Positions 37,438 through 47,115 of a stretch of 64,000 nt of DNA are shown here, one piece after another. Each line of letters begins with the position of its first letter. Position 1 is the first letter of the stretch. The notes under the pieces were generated by a model that saw only the letters and a program-made list of their open reading frames with translations, was not told the DNA's origin and did no database searches. The stretch spans positions 806,001-870,000 of the forward strand of contig NZ_CP019070.1 of NCBI RefSeq assembly GCF_001956695.1, in the 5' to 3' direction. Both the position numbers and the translations under genes were made by a program. The DNA comes from Poseidonibacter parvus (GTDB lineage: Bacteria; Campylobacterota; Campylobacteria; Campylobacterales; Arcobacteraceae).

Positions 37438-37923
37438 ATGGATAAAGAGCCAATGACAAATGTCGGATACGAAAAAATTACAGGAGAATTAGATTTTCTA
37501 AAATCAAAAGAAAGACCTGAAACAGTAATTGAACTTGATGAAGCAAGACAATTAGGAGATTTAAAAGAAAATGCAGAATACCATGCTGCAAAAGAAAAAC
37601 TTGCTCTTATAGATTCACATGTTGCTGAATTAGGTGCAATTATCTCTAAAGCTGTAATTATTGATCCAGCAACACTTCCACATAATAAAATAAGTTTTGG
37701 TTCAACAATGGAATTAGTTGATGTTGAAACGGATGAAGAATTTAAATATGCAATCGTAGGTGGAGTTGAAGCTAATGTTGATAAAGGTTTAATTTCATTT
37801 AACTCTCCTTTAGCAAAACAACTATTAGGAAAAGAAGAGGGTGATGAAATTAGAGCATCTCTTCCAGGTGGAATTAAAACTTTTGAAGTTTTAAGTGTAA
37901 AATTTGAGGAATTAAAAATATAA
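37438..37923 (+). CDS. greA: Transcription elongation factor GreA
   Basis: 161 residues from ATG 37438. The TTG at 37426 and ATG at 37432 are in frame, but GGAG (37428-37431) is 6 bases before 37438, and the protein then aligns with E. coli GreA (EPMTNVGYEKITGELDFL). It rescues backtracked RNA polymerase. The acidic tip ARQLGDLKENAEYHAAKEK and the C-terminal FKBP-like domain are intact. First gene of an operon with argC. Confidence 0.94.
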   Translation: MDKEPMTNVGYEKITGELDFLKSKERPETVIELDEARQLGDLKENAEYHAAKEKLALIDSHVAELGAIISKAVIIDPATLPHNKISFGSTMELVDVETDEEFKYAIVGGVEANVDKGLISFNSPLAKQLLGKEEGDEIRASLPGGIKTFEVLSVKFEELKI

Positions 37924-38927
37924 TGAACGTAGCAATTATTGGAGCTAGTGGTTATACTGGCTTAGAATTAATTAAATTACTTTTAACTCATCCAAAATTT
38001 ACTATCACTTATATAGCAAACTCAACAGGGGATATAAATGTTCAAGATTTACATCCTTGTTTAAAAGATGTTTTAAATATTGAAGTGTCAAAAGCAAATG
38101 CTAATGATGTTGCAGCAAAAGCTGATTTAGCATTTTTAGCACTTCCTCATAAAACTTCAATGTCTTTTGCCAAAGAGTTATTAGCTTTAGATGTAAAAGT
38201 TGTTGATTTATCAGCTGATTATAGACTAGAACTTGATACTTACGAAGAGCATTATTGTGCTCATGAGGATAAAGATAATATTCCAAATTCAGTATATGGA
38301 TTACCTGAATATTATAAAGAAGAAATTTCAAGTGCAAAGCTTGTAGCAAACCCAGGATGTTATCCTACTGCTTCACTTTTAGCTTTATTACCTTTTGTTG
38401 ATTATATTGAAGAAGGTACACAAGTATTTATTGATGCAAAATCTGGAATAAGTGGAGCTGGTAAAAAACTAACAGAACTTGCGCATTTTGCAAATTTAAA
38501 TGAAAATATGATGGCTTATAATCCTTTCAAACATAGACATATGCCAGAAATTGAAGAAAAAATAAAATTAGTAAAAAACAAAGAGTTTCAAATCAATTTT
38601 GTGCCTCAGTTAATTCCTGTTACAAGAGGAATGCTAATTTCAGTTTATGCAACATTAAAAGATGAAGTTAATGTTGAAGAAATCTTAGAAGAAACATACA
38701 AAAACAATGAATTTGTAAGAGTTAGAAAAAGTGCTGTAGATATTAAATCAACAGCTGGAACAAACTTTTGTGATGTTTTTGTAGCTAGAAATAAAAAGGC
38801 ATTATTCATAAATTCATCTATTGATAACTTATTAAGAGGCGCATCATCACAAGCTGTTGTAAATGCAAACTTAATGTGTGGGTTTGAAGAAAATGAAGGA
38901 ATCCCTAAATTAGCTTATGTTCCTTAA
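37923..38927 (+). CDS. argC: N-acetyl-gamma-glutamyl-phosphate reductase
   Basis: 334 residues; third step of arginine synthesis. NAD(P) loop IIGASGYTGLELIKLL and active-site Cys in VANPGCYPTASLLALLPF. The start overlaps the greA stop by one base (TAATG), so translation is coupled. GreA and ArgC being adjacent is not functional logic but is a conserved-looking arrangement. Confidence 0.96.
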   Translation: MNVAIIGASGYTGLELIKLLLTHPKFTITYIANSTGDINVQDLHPCLKDVLNIEVSKANANDVAAKADLAFLALPHKTSMSFAKELLALDVKVVDLSADYRLELDTYEEHYCAHEDKDNIPNSVYGLPEYYKEEISSAKLVANPGCYPTASLLALLPFVDYIEEGTQVFIDAKSGISGAGKKLTELAHFANLNENMMAYNPFKHRHMPEIEEKIKLVKNKEFQINFVPQLIPVTRGMLISVYATLKDEVNVEEILEETYKNNEFVRVRKSAVDIKSTAGTNFCDVFVARNKKALFINSSIDNLLRGASSQAVVNANLMCGFEENEGIPKLAYVP

Positions 38928-39615
38928 ACTTCAAGACAATGCTATTTTTGTAGCAGATTCTCACTACAACTTAAAGAATAAAGAGTTTTTAGTCTTTTTA
39001 GAACAATTAGATTCTAAGAAGATTGAATGCTCACAACTTATTTTAATGGGTGATAACTTCGATTTTTTATCAGGTGAAAGTAAATACTTTATAAAACAAA
39101 ATGAAATATTAATACAGCTTTTAAATAAACTGTCTTTAAATATAGAAATATTTTATTTAGAAGGTAATCATGATTATAATTTACAAAAACTCTTTCCTCA
39201 TATTCAAGTTTTAAAAAGAGAAGAGCAACCACTTCTTGGAAAATATAAAGATAAAACACTTGCTTTATCTCATGGTGATAATTTTATTAATTGGCAATAT
39301 GATTTATATTGTTCAGTAATTAGAAATCCTATATTATTAAAGTTTTTAAATATGATTGATTTTGGAAATTTTATTTCTAAAAAAATTGATTCTTCACTAT
39401 TAGGTAAAAATATCTGTCATAAAATGAAAGATTTCAATTTATTAGTAAAAAAAAGAATTAATAATTATAAAAGTGATATAATTATTGAAGGTCATTACCA
39501 CCAAGGCTCAACTTTTGAGTTTAAAGATAAAAAATATGTAAATATTCCTTCTCTTTGTTGTGATAAAAAATATATAAAAATAATCAATTATGAATTCATA
39601 GGAGTAAATATATGA
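38917..39615 (+). CDS. Metallophosphoesterase, LpxH-like
   Basis: 232 residues. Calcineurin-like dimetal phosphoesterase with ligands in order: VADSHYN (Asp/His), MGDNFDFLSG, EGNHDYN, SHGDN and IIEGHYHQGSTF. The layout resembles UDP-2,3-diacylglucosamine hydrolase LpxH of lipid A synthesis, but its identity as LpxH versus another family member cannot be settled by eye. The start overlaps the argC end by 11 bases. Confidence 0.82.
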   Translation: MFLKLQDNAIFVADSHYNLKNKEFLVFLEQLDSKKIECSQLILMGDNFDFLSGESKYFIKQNEILIQLLNKLSLNIEIFYLEGNHDYNLQKLFPHIQVLKREEQPLLGKYKDKTLALSHGDNFINWQYDLYCSVIRNPILLKFLNMIDFGNFISKKIDSSLLGKNICHKMKDFNLLVKKRINNYKSDIIIEGHYHQGSTFEFKDKKYVNIPSLCCDKKYIKIINYEFIGVNI

Positions 39616-40157
39616 ATACAATTTTAGTAATAGGAATACTTATATTATTAATTATATGTATTTCTTTACTCGTAATTTTATTAAATATTAATAGTAAGAA
39701 AAAAAATAAATCAAATAAGAATAAAATAGATTATGAAAAATCTGATTACAAAAAATTAAATTTTTCAAATATAGAGATTCCTAAAAAAATTGAAAGAATG
39801 GATGAATACTCTTTAAATAAAGCCGCAAGAGTTGTATTTGATTCTTTTAAATCTTTAGATTATGTAAGTAAACCAGCCTCAAGCCTTGATAAAATAGAAT
39901 GGCATACTTGGCAAGTTTCTTTAATAATGGCTTTAATTAAAAAAAACAAAGGTTCTTTTGTTCCCAATAACAATGAATTATTTCATGAGTTAATTACTAA
40001 TATTAATAATGATTTATTAGTTAATGAAACTCAAAAGATTATAAATAAATTTAATAATAAGGTTGATGTTTTCAAAGGTAGAGAAGAATTATCTCAAGAT
40101 ATTGTATGGTCTAGTAAAGATGTATCAATTTTATTTTATTATATGGCAAGGCATTAA
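39612..40157 (+). CDS. Hypothetical protein with N-terminal membrane anchor
   Basis: 181 residues; not recognised. One strong N-terminal helix (TILVIGILILLIICISLLVIL), a Lys/Asn-rich linker, then a soluble region (IEWHTWQVSLIMALIKKNKG). The ATGA overlap with the upstream gene and direct adjacency to the DUF808 gene downstream (no gap) show that it is part of the operon. No catalytic motif seen. Confidence 0.65.
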   Translation: MNTILVIGILILLIICISLLVILLNINSKKKNKSNKNKIDYEKSDYKKLNFSNIEIPKKIERMDEYSLNKAARVVFDSFKSLDYVSKPASSLDKIEWHTWQVSLIMALIKKNKGSFVPNNNELFHELITNINNDLLVNETQKIINKFNNKVDVFKGREELSQDIVWSSKDVSILFYYMARH

Positions 40158-41015
40158 ATGGCATCAGGAATATTTGCACTTTTAGATGATATAGCAATAT
40201 TAGCAGATGATATTGCAGTTAGTACAAAAATAGCAACACAGAAAACAGCAGCAATACTAGGTGATGATTTAGCAGTAAATGCTGAAAAAGCAACTGGCTT
40301 TAAACAAGATAGAGAATTAAAAGTAATATGGGAAATAACAAAAGGTTCTTTAAAAAATAAAGCTATAATCTTACCTATTGCTTTTATTTTAAGCTCTGTT
40401 GCTCCTTGGTTGATTACTATAATTTTAGTATTAGGTGGTTTATTTCTTTTATATGAAGGTGCTGAAAAAATAGAAGAGTATTTTCATAAAAAATCAAATA
40501 ATAATGATGAAGAAATTTTAAAGAATTCAACAAATGAAAATATTGTAGAAATAGAAAAAGAAAAAATTAAATCAGCTGTTTTTACAGACTTTATACTTTC
40601 TATTGAAATAATTGTATTAGCACTAACTACAGTACTTGATAAACCTTTAACAACTCAAATTATATCTACAACTATAGTTGCGTTAATAGCTACTTTTGGA
40701 GTATATGGAATAGTGGCATTAATTGTACGAATTGATAACTTAGGTTTTTGGTTTATTAAAAAAGAAAAAATTAGTCTTGGAAACTTCTTTATTGCATTAA
40801 TGCCTAAATTAATAATGGTACTATCAATAGTTGGTACAGTTGCTATGATACTTGTTGGTGGCGGGATTTTATCTCATAATATTGATTTAATACATCATTT
40901 TTTACCAACATCTATTCCTTCAATTATAAATGATTTGGTATTAGGCCTTATTATTGGCTTTATTGTTTTATTTGTGGTTCATAAGCTAAAAGGATTAAGA
41001 AAAACATTTTCATAA
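40158..41015 (+). CDS. DUF808/YedI-family membrane protein
   Basis: 285 residues. N-terminal GIFALLDDIAILADDIAVST and DDLAVNAEKATGF are family hallmarks, followed by about six membrane helices. The family is conserved in many proteobacteria without a known role; a transporter function has been proposed only by topology. It closes the greA-argC-phosphoesterase-unknown-DUF808 unit and is followed by a terminator inside the end of the convergent kinase gene. Confidence 0.85.
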   Translation: MASGIFALLDDIAILADDIAVSTKIATQKTAAILGDDLAVNAEKATGFKQDRELKVIWEITKGSLKNKAIILPIAFILSSVAPWLITIILVLGGLFLLYEGAEKIEEYFHKKSNNNDEEILKNSTNENIVEIEKEKIKSAVFTDFILSIEIIVLALTTVLDKPLTTQIISTTIVALIATFGVYGIVALIVRIDNLGFWFIKKEKISLGNFFIALMPKLIMVLSIVGTVAMILVGGGILSHNIDLIHHFLPTSIPSIINDLVLGLIIGFIVLFVVHKLKGLRKTFS

Positions 41016-41018
41016 AAA

Positions 41019-42632
41019 TCATTTAATTGGGAGTGTAATTATGAATTCTACTCCCTTTTGATTTTTACTTTTATATTTGTAACTTAAATTATTTGTATTG
41101 ATTGTTCCTTTCATTCCTTCAACAATTAAACTATAAGTCATATGTAGTCCAATTCCTGTACCTTGTAATTGATGCTTTGTTGTAAAATAAGGTTCAAAAA
41201 TTCTAGGTAAGACCTTATCATCTATTCCCCCTGCATTATCTTTTATTTTTATAATTGCTTTATTATTTTCAATACTTGTTGATATAAAAACAAATTTATT
41301 TTTGATATTGTTTTCTACAAAAGCATCTTTAGAGTTATTAAATATATTTATAAAACATTGTATAAGTTCATTTGGATATCCCATTATTTCAATATTAGAA
41401 CTTGTATCTAAAATAAGATTTATCTTATGGTTTTTTACAACACCTTCAACTAAGTTATTAAAGTTATTAATATTTTCATTTAATAAAAATTTAGTTTTTT
41501 GTCTATCTCCTAGAATAAAATTTCTAAAATCATCAATCGTTTTTGAAAGGTATTGTGCATTGATATTTATATTTTCACATGTTTCATAAAAAGATTCGTC
41601 ATTTAGCACTCCATATTCTTTATTTACTTTCATACCTGTAGCACCTGCTGATATTACAGATAGTGGTTGTCTCCATTGATGAGCGATATTTGATATCATT
41701 TCTCCCATAGCTGCCATTTTTGATTGTTGAAGCATAACTTTTACTATATTTTTTTCTTCATTTAATTTAATGTTTTTATTATTTAATAAAATTAAGAAAT
41801 ATAAAACTACTAATATTGGTAGAGCAAGTAAAGCTAAAAATAGTACAAACCATTTAGAAAAAAAACTTCTGTTTGTATTTATTTGATTTATTCCACGTAG
41901 AATAAAAGGTGTATTTTTAATATTAATATCAAAATAACTATTTTTATTAAGTGAAGATAAATCATTTTCTAAATAACCTTCCATAGAGTATAAAGCTAAA
42001 GTATTATCTAACTGTATTAGTTTTTTAAAGATAGTATTTATATTAATTGAGGCAATTATTTTTGCAGTTGATTGATTTTTAAAATAAATATTCTTGTATA
42101 AATATACATCAATTTTATTTTCATTTTTTTTGATTATAAATCTTGCTTCATTATATTCAGCATCTTCTTTTAAGTCCAAGTTTTTTAAATCTATAAGATT
42201 GTCTATATTACTTGTAGATAATACTTTATTATCTTTTGTGTATATATTGATTTCTTTAAATGATTTAATTCCGTTTATATTTTTTATATCAATATTGTAT
42301 TTTAATATTCTATCAATTCTTAATAAAGAAGCTTTAAGTCCATATTGCATCGACATACCTAAGTCTTTATTCTGAAAATATGTATAAATTTCTTTCTTAT
42401 TACTAATATCATTAAAATCTTTTTTAATAGAATTAAAAAAGTATTCTAGGGTTACAGCTTTAGTTTTTATATGAGATTGTATTTCTTTACTTTGATACTG
42501 TTCAATCTTTTTTTGATCTAAATATGTAGTTGATATTAATAATAGTATATAAGCAATTATAAGTAAACCACCAATAATAATATATAAATTTTTTATCCTA
42601 AAGGATTTAATCATTTTTAAAGAAATCTCCAT
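41019..42632 (-). CDS. Membrane sensor histidine kinase
   Basis: 537 residues. Two membrane helices (about residues 13-33 and 262-286) bracket a roughly 230-residue periplasmic sensor domain with no recognised fold. The cytoplasmic part has the H-box GEMISNIAHQWRQPLSVI, an N-box (NIFNNSKDAF), a G1 box DNAGGIDD, and GTGIGLHMTYSLI. The ATG at 42632 has no ribosome site; ATG 42614 follows GGAG after 12 bases and could be the start. It overlaps the upstream binding-protein gene, and no response regulator is encoded beside it. Confidence 0.88.
   Translation of the reverse strand: MEISLKMIKSFRIKNLYIIIGGLLIIAYILLLISTTYLDQKKIEQYQSKEIQSHIKTKAVTLEYFFNSIKKDFNDISNKKEIYTYFQNKDLGMSMQYGLKASLLRIDRILKYNIDIKNINGIKSFKEINIYTKDNKVLSTSNIDNLIDLKNLDLKEDAEYNEARFIIKKNENKIDVYLYKNIYFKNQSTAKIIASININTIFKKLIQLDNTLALYSMEGYLENDLSSLNKNSYFDINIKNTPFILRGINQINTNRSFFSKWFVLFLALLALPILVVLYFLILLNNKNIKLNEEKNIVKVMLQQSKMAAMGEMISNIAHQWRQPLSVISAGATGMKVNKEYGVLNDESFYETCENININAQYLSKTIDDFRNFILGDRQKTKFLLNENINNFNNLVEGVVKNHKINLILDTSSNIEIMGYPNELIQCFINIFNNSKDAFVENNIKNKFVFISTSIENNKAIIKIKDNAGGIDDKVLPRIFEPYFTTKHQLQGTGIGLHMTYSLIVEGMKGTINTNNLSYKYKSKNQKGVEFIITLPIK
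41029..41060 (+). terminator. Terminator of the greA-DUF808 operon
   Basis: Long hairpin with GGGAGT/ACTCCC outer stem and AATT/AATT inner stem, one mismatch and one G-U pair, then TTTTGATTTTT. Lies within the 3' end of the kinase coding region on the other strand. Confidence 0.65.
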
Positions 42633-43485
42633 AATAATAGAATATATCTGGATAGTATTTTTTTACTAAATCATTATAAGTTCCATCTTTTTTAATTTTT
42701 TCTAAGTAGATATTAAATTCTTTAAGTAGTTCTGGTGAATCTTTTCTAAATCCTACTGCCATATTTTGTTTTTTTGATATTGGACCTATTACTTTTATTA
42801 ATCCTGGCCATTTTTCTAAAGCAACAAGTGCATCTGGAACATCTAATAAAGTCGTTTCTGCTTTCCTACTCATAATTGCTGGTACTAATTCATTTAGTTT
42901 TATTTCTTTTGATTGTAATAAGATTTTAGCATTTGTATTTTTTAAATTATATAATCTTGGATCTAAGCAAGTGTCTTCAATAGCTAGTACAGTTTTATCT
43001 TTTATGAAACTTTTTACCTGTTTTATGTCTTTTTGTATATCTCCAGAAGGTTTGATTGGATTTAGCTTTGATTCTGCTCTTGCGATTAACCAAACTCCAG
43101 AAGGAAATGTTGGTTTAGAAAAATTCACAACTTCTTCTCTCCAATTTAAAATAGTTAATCCACTAGCTATAACATCACCTATAATTGGTGTATTATCTAA
43201 AAGTTTAAGACCATTTTCACTATTTTTAGCATGTTGTCCTGTTAAATCTCCAAAGAATTTTTCTAAGTTTGAAGGAACAAATTTATAATTTACATTTAAA
43301 TGTTTAGCGAAGCCTTTCATAACTTCTACTGATAATCCATCACCTGAACCTGTTACAAAGTTTGCATAAGGCATTCCTAAATGTCTTAATTCACCTTTTT
43401 GTTTTATCTCTTTTAAGTCATAAGAAAACAGTGAAGATGAAAAAATTAATATAATAATTATTAATTGGGATGACAATTTTAATAT
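42607..43485 (-). CDS. Family 3 solute-binding protein (signal/ligand sensor), possible AUA start
   Basis: Substrate-binding fold: GELRHLGMPYANFVTGSGDG, GLSVEVMKGFAKHLNVNY, and AVGFRKDSPELLKEFN. Most likely a periplasmic receptor that feeds the kinase encoded downstream with a 26-base overlap. A TTG at 43476 is the only standard start, 15 bases after the AAGG at 43492-43495; ATA at 43485 is 6 bases after it and would give the start MLKLSSQLIIIILIFSSSLFS, a better signal peptide with a basic residue. No transporter genes adjoin it. Confidence 0.78.
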   Translation of the reverse strand: MLKLSSQLIIIILIFSSSLFSYDLKEIKQKGELRHLGMPYANFVTGSGDGLSVEVMKGFAKHLNVNYKFVPSNLEKFFGDLTGQHAKNSENGLKLLDNTPIIGDVIASGLTILNWREEVVNFSKPTFPSGVWLIARAESKLNPIKPSGDIQKDIKQVKSFIKDKTVLAIEDTCLDPRLYNLKNTNAKILLQSKEIKLNELVPAIMSRKAETTLLDVPDALVALEKWPGLIKVIGPISKKQNMAVGFRKDSPELLKEFNIYLEKIKKDGTYNDLVKKYYPDIFYYYGDFFKND

Positions 43486-43607
43486 GGTGAACCTTGTATG
43501 AGTGTATTAGTTGTATTTTACATCTTATTATATAAAAGATAACTTTTATAAATAATATAAAAATATAAGTAAGTGATATATAAAAGAATTCATAATTAAA
43601 TCTTAGC

Positions 43608-43613
43608 TATAAT
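43608..43613 (+). promoter_or_regulatory. -10 box (TATAAT) of uvrB
   Basis: TATAAT 39 bases before ATC 43647. Transcription then starts around 43620, giving a leader of about 27 bases ahead of the proposed AUC start. Confidence 0.55.
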
Positions 43614-43646
43614 CACAGAAAATAATTCTAAATAAAAGGATTTATT

Positions 43647-45620
43647 ATCACAAAATTTGAAGTAATAAGTGAATATACTCCTTCTGGAGATCAACCACAA
43701 GCAATTAAAGCTTTAAGTGATTCTCTTGATGCGGGAAATCAATACAATACTCTTTTAGGAGTAACTGGTTCTGGTAAAACTTATACAATGGCAAAGGTAA
43801 TTGAAAAAACTCAAAAACCAACGCTTATTATGACACATAATAAAACACTTGCTGCTCAGTTATATTCAGAGTTCAAACAATTTTTTCCAAATAATCATGT
43901 TGAATATTTTATTTCATATTATGATTATTATCAGCCGGAAGCGTATATTCCTAGATCTGATTTATTTATTGAAAAAGACTCATCTATAAATGAAGAGTTA
44001 GAACGATTAAGACTTAGTACTACAGCATCGCTACTTTCTTTTGATGATGTTATTGTAATTGCATCAGTTTCGGCAAATTACGGTTTAGGGAATCCTGAAG
44101 AATACCAAGCAATGGTTCAAAGACTTGAAGTTGGTTTTGAATATTCTCAAAGAGAATTACTGCTAAAACTTGTAGAAATGGGATATAAAAGAAATGATAA
44201 ATTTTTTGATAGGTCTGATTTTAGAGTAAATGGTGATGTAATTGATATTTATCCTGCATATTATGAAGATGAATTTATTAGAGTTGAATTCTTTGCTGAT
44301 GAGGTTGAATCTATTACTAAACATGAGTATTTAACAAATAATAAAACTCAAGATTTAAAAGAGATAATTATTTATTCTGTTAATCCTTTTGTTGTATCAA
44401 ATGATAAGCTTTCTGTTGCTGTAAAGCAAATTGAAGAAGAGTTAGATGAAAGACTTAAAAACTTAAAAGAACATGATAAATTAGTTGAGTACCAAAGGTT
44501 AAAACAAAGAGTTGAATTTGATTTAGAAATGATTGAAGGAACTGGAATGTGTAAGGGAATTGAAAATTACGCTCGACATTTAACTGGTCAAAAACCAGGA
44601 GAAACACCATACTCTTTAATGAACTATTTTGAACAAATTGATAAAGACTTTTTACTAATTGTTGATGAATCACATGTTTCTCTTCCACAGTTTCGTGGGA
44701 TGCATGCAGCTGATAGGTCTAGAAAAGAAGTATTAGTTGATTATGGTTTTAGGCTTCCAAGTGCTTTGGATAATAGACCTTTAAAATTTGATGAGTTTAT
44801 TAAAAAAGCTCCAAGCTTTCTTTTTGTAAGTGCAACACCAAATGAACTAGAACTTGAGTTAAGTTCAGTAGTAGCAGAGCAAGTTATAAGACCAACAGGT
44901 TTAGTTGAACCAGTAATTGAAATTATGGATTCAGAATTTCAAGTTGAAAAACTTCATGATGAAATAAAAAGAGTAATTGCAAAAAATGAAAGAGTTTTAG
45001 TAACAGTGTTAACTAAAAAAATGGCAGAAGAATTAGCTTCATACTACAGTGATTTAGGTATTAAAGTAAAATATATGCACTCTGACATTGATGCAATTCA
45101 AAGAAATCATATTATTAGACAATTAAGACTTGGCGAATTTGATGTATTAATTGGAATTAACTTACTTAGAGAAGGTTTAGATATCCCAGAAGCTTCCCTA
45201 ATTGCAATACTTGATGCAGATAAAGAAGGATTTTTAAGGTCACGTACTGCACTTATTCAAACAATGGGTAGGGGTGCACGTAATGAAAATGGAAAAGTAA
45301 TTCTTTTTGCAAAAAGAATTACAGATTCAATGCAGTTCGCAATTGATGAAACAAATAGAAGAAGAAAAATTCAAGAAGCTCATAATAAAGAACATGGAAT
45401 AACTCCAAAATCTACTAAGAGAAAATTAGATGATAGTTTAAAACTTGAAGAGTATGATGAACTAGCTTGGAAAAAAGAAAAAGTTGAAAAAATGCCAGCT
45501 GCTGAGAGAAAGAAAATTTTAATTGAATTAAATAAACAAATGAAAAAAGCCTCTCATGATTTAAACTTTGAAGAAGCAATTAGATTAAGAGATGAAATAG
45601 AAAAAATTAAGAAAATTTAA
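43647..45620 (+). CDS. uvrB: UvrABC excinuclease subunit B, probable AUC start
   Basis: 657 residues if read from ATC 43647, which lies 6 bases behind AAAAGGA. The first ATG (43788) would remove the conserved start ([17 protein letters not shown]) and Walker A GVTGSGKT (residues 38-45), both of which are intact in the open frame upstream. The frame upstream is closed by TAA at 43629, and between them no ATG, GTG or TTG exists; ATT 43644 is the only other close candidate. Later motifs: [46 protein letters not shown] and a UVR motif at the C-terminus. Damage-loading subunit of nucleotide excision repair. Confidence 0.95.
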   Translation: MTKFEVISEYTPSGDQPQAIKALSDSLDAGNQYNTLLGVTGSGKTYTMAKVIEKTQKPTLIMTHNKTLAAQLYSEFKQFFPNNHVEYFISYYDYYQPEAYIPRSDLFIEKDSSINEELERLRLSTTASLLSFDDVIVIASVSANYGLGNPEEYQAMVQRLEVGFEYSQRELLLKLVEMGYKRNDKFFDRSDFRVNGDVIDIYPAYYEDEFIRVEFFADEVESITKHEYLTNNKTQDLKEIIIYSVNPFVVSNDKLSVAVKQIEEELDERLKNLKEHDKLVEYQRLKQRVEFDLEMIEGTGMCKGIENYARHLTGQKPGETPYSLMNYFEQIDKDFLLIVDESHVSLPQFRGMHAADRSRKEVLVDYGFRLPSALDNRPLKFDEFIKKAPSFLFVSATPNELELELSSVVAEQVIRPTGLVEPVIEIMDSEFQVEKLHDEIKRVIAKNERVLVTVLTKKMAEELASYYSDLGIKVKYMHSDIDAIQRNHIIRQLRLGEFDVLIGINLLREGLDIPEASLIAILDADKEGFLRSRTALIQTMGRGARNENGKVILFAKRITDSMQFAIDETNRRRKIQEAHNKEHGITPKSTKRKLDDSLKLEEYDELAWKKEKVEKMPAAERKKILIELNKQMKKASHDLNFEEAIRLRDEIEKIKKI

Positions 45621-45638
45621 AAGATATAAAGATTTGAT

Positions 45639-46286
45639 ATGAAAAAAGCCACAAAAAAAGAAATAGAAATACTTAAAGTTGCCTTTGTAGAAAAGTATGC
45701 AGATGCGGTAACAGAGCTAGATTATAAAAATGATTATGAGCTATTAATAGCTATTATACTTTCAGCACAGTGTACGGATAAAAGAGTAAATATAATTACT
45801 CCTGCATTATTTGAAAAGTATCCAAGTGTATATGAGTTAGCAGATGCTTCACTTGATGATGTAAAAGAGTTACTAAAATCATGTTCATTTTTTAATAATA
45901 AATCAAAAAATATTATAAAAATGGCACAAAGTGTTATTGATAATTATGATGGAGAAATTCCCCATATTCAAAAAGAGCTAATGAAATTAGCAGGTGTTGG
46001 GAATAAAACTGCAAATGTATTTATGATTGAGTTTGAGGGTGCAAATTTAATGGCTGTTGATACACATGTATTTAGAGTTGCACATAGACTTGGATTATCT
46101 GATGGTAAAACAGTTGAAATTACTGAAGCTGATTTAGTTAAAAAACTAAAAGGTCATGATTTACATATTTTTCATCAAGCAATGGTATTATTTGGAAGAT
46201 ATATTTGTAAGGCTGTTAAACCTGATTGTGATAATTGTTTATTTCCACAAGTTTGTAAAACAAAAAAGAGTTTTAAACCTGGGTGA
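45639..46286 (+). CDS. nth: Endonuclease III (DNA glycosylase/AP lyase)
   Basis: 215 residues. Removes oxidised pyrimidines. Helix-hairpin-helix LMKLAGVGNKTANV with the catalytic Lys, catalytic Asp in AVDTHVFRVAHRLG, and the [4Fe-4S] ligand spacing C-x6-C-x2-C-x5-C at the C-terminus (CKAVKPDCDNCLFPQVC). Starts 18 bases after the uvrB stop, so likely in one repair operon with uvrB. Its cluster would be assembled by the NIF/SUF systems in this window. Confidence 0.96.
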   Translation: MKKATKKEIEILKVAFVEKYADAVTELDYKNDYELLIAIILSAQCTDKRVNIITPALFEKYPSVYELADASLDDVKELLKSCSFFNNKSKNIIKMAQSVIDNYDGEIPHIQKELMKLAGVGNKTANVFMIEFEGANLMAVDTHVFRVAHRLGLSDGKTVEITEADLVKKLKGHDLHIFHQAMVLFGRYICKAVKPDCDNCLFPQVCKTKKSFKPG

Positions 46287-46305
46287 TAATAAGTTAGGAT
46301 TATAT

Positions 46306-46334
46306 AAAATAAAGTATTATTAATACTTTATTTT
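46306..46334. terminator. Bidirectional palindromic terminator, nth / 46328 gene
   Basis: 29-bp perfect palindrome (14-bp arms and one centre base), AT-only apart from one C/G pair per arm. The stop codon of the minus-strand gene lies in the right arm. Confidence 0.6.
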
Positions 46335-46726
46335 AATCTACAATTCTCATTGTATTTTTTGAAAATATATTCATCTTCAATTTTTTGAACTTCAACATTT
46401 TTTGCTTCACAAACATATTCTTTATCATTCTTTTTTATGATATATAAAAAATCATATACAAATTTTGTACTTCTTAAAACTTCAAAATTTACTTGTGTAT
46501 AGGAAAGTTTAGAAATTTCAATATTTTTTTCTTGTAAGTAATTTGCTTTAAATGCATTTGGTAACTTTTGTTCTTGTGAATTATTGTAGTACGTAATTGC
46601 TATAATTATAGCTGTTATTATTACAAAAAAGATAATAAAATCTTTTTTAGTAAATGATCTTTTAATCTTATAAATTATGTATATCAACACTGCTAAAATT
46701 ATTAACGAAAATAGAATTATTTGCAT
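46328..46726 (-). CDS. Hypothetical membrane protein
   Basis: 132 residues; not recognised. Two N-terminal membrane helices (ILFSLIILAVLIYIIYKI and FIIFFVIITAIIIAITYY) with a short basic turn, and a soluble C-terminal domain with one late Cys pair. The start overlaps the stop of the 82-residue gene by one base (TAATG), so the two are translated together. Role unknown. Confidence 0.6.
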   Translation of the reverse strand: MQIILFSLIILAVLIYIIYKIKRSFTKKDFIIFFVIITAIIIAITYYNNSQEQKLPNAFKANYLQEKNIEISKLSYTQVNFEVLRSTKFVYDFLYIIKKNDKEYVCEAKNVEVQKIEDEYIFKKYNENCRLK

Positions 46727-46974
46727 TATTTAACCTTTTGTAATTTATTTTTGTATTCTGTTTTTGACAAGTATTTACCCATACTTGGTCTTTTACTCAT
46801 AAATTCATCTTCTTCTATATTTTGTTGTTTTAATACTTTTTTTGCTTGCATTCTAGAATTTATATTATTCGAAGTTGTAGATAAATTTTTGATTAAACCT
46901 GGTTTTAGATTATTTAAAATTGTTAATACAGTTTCAATATTTTTATCATCAATATCTAATGTTATTTTACTCAA
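46726..46974 (-). CDS. Hypothetical small protein
   Basis: 82 residues; not recognised. Starts with KITLDIDDKNIETVLTILNN, which suggests a beta-alpha fold, followed by a basic, Lys-rich tail (MGKYLSKTEYKNKLQKVK). AAAGGA lies upstream of the ATG. Pairs with the 132-residue membrane protein gene in a TAATG overlap. An antitoxin-like role was considered but nothing shows it. Confidence 0.55.
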   Translation of the reverse strand: MSKITLDIDDKNIETVLTILNNLKPGLIKNLSTTSNNINSRMQAKKVLKQQNIEEDEFMSKRPSMGKYLSKTEYKNKLQKVK

Positions 46975-47034
46975 ATGATTTCCTTTTTATTTTTGTAATT
47001 ATATCTCATCTTAGCAAAAAATTAAAATTAATTA

Positions 47035-47071
47035 GTTAACAAAGATAAATAAAAGTTAACAGAAAATTAAC
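47035..47071. repeat. Phased TTAAC repeats upstream of the TonB receptor
   Basis: GTTAAC at 47035-47040, GTTAAC at 47055-47060 and ATTAAC at 47066-47071: spacing of 20 and 11 bp puts them on one face of the helix. They lie 45-81 bp before the receptor ATG and resemble a regulator-binding array. Confidence 0.45.
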
Positions 47072-47115
47072 AACTCTTTGAGATAATTACGAATAAATTA
47101 TTTTAAGGAACTTTA

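Noticed and set aside
43788-45620. uvrB starting at ATG 43788
   Set aside because: Removes Walker A and the conserved N-terminus.
46726-46974. Toxin-antitoxin pair with 46328-46726
   Set aside because: Size and order fit loosely, but no toxin or antitoxin motif is visible and the partner is a membrane protein.
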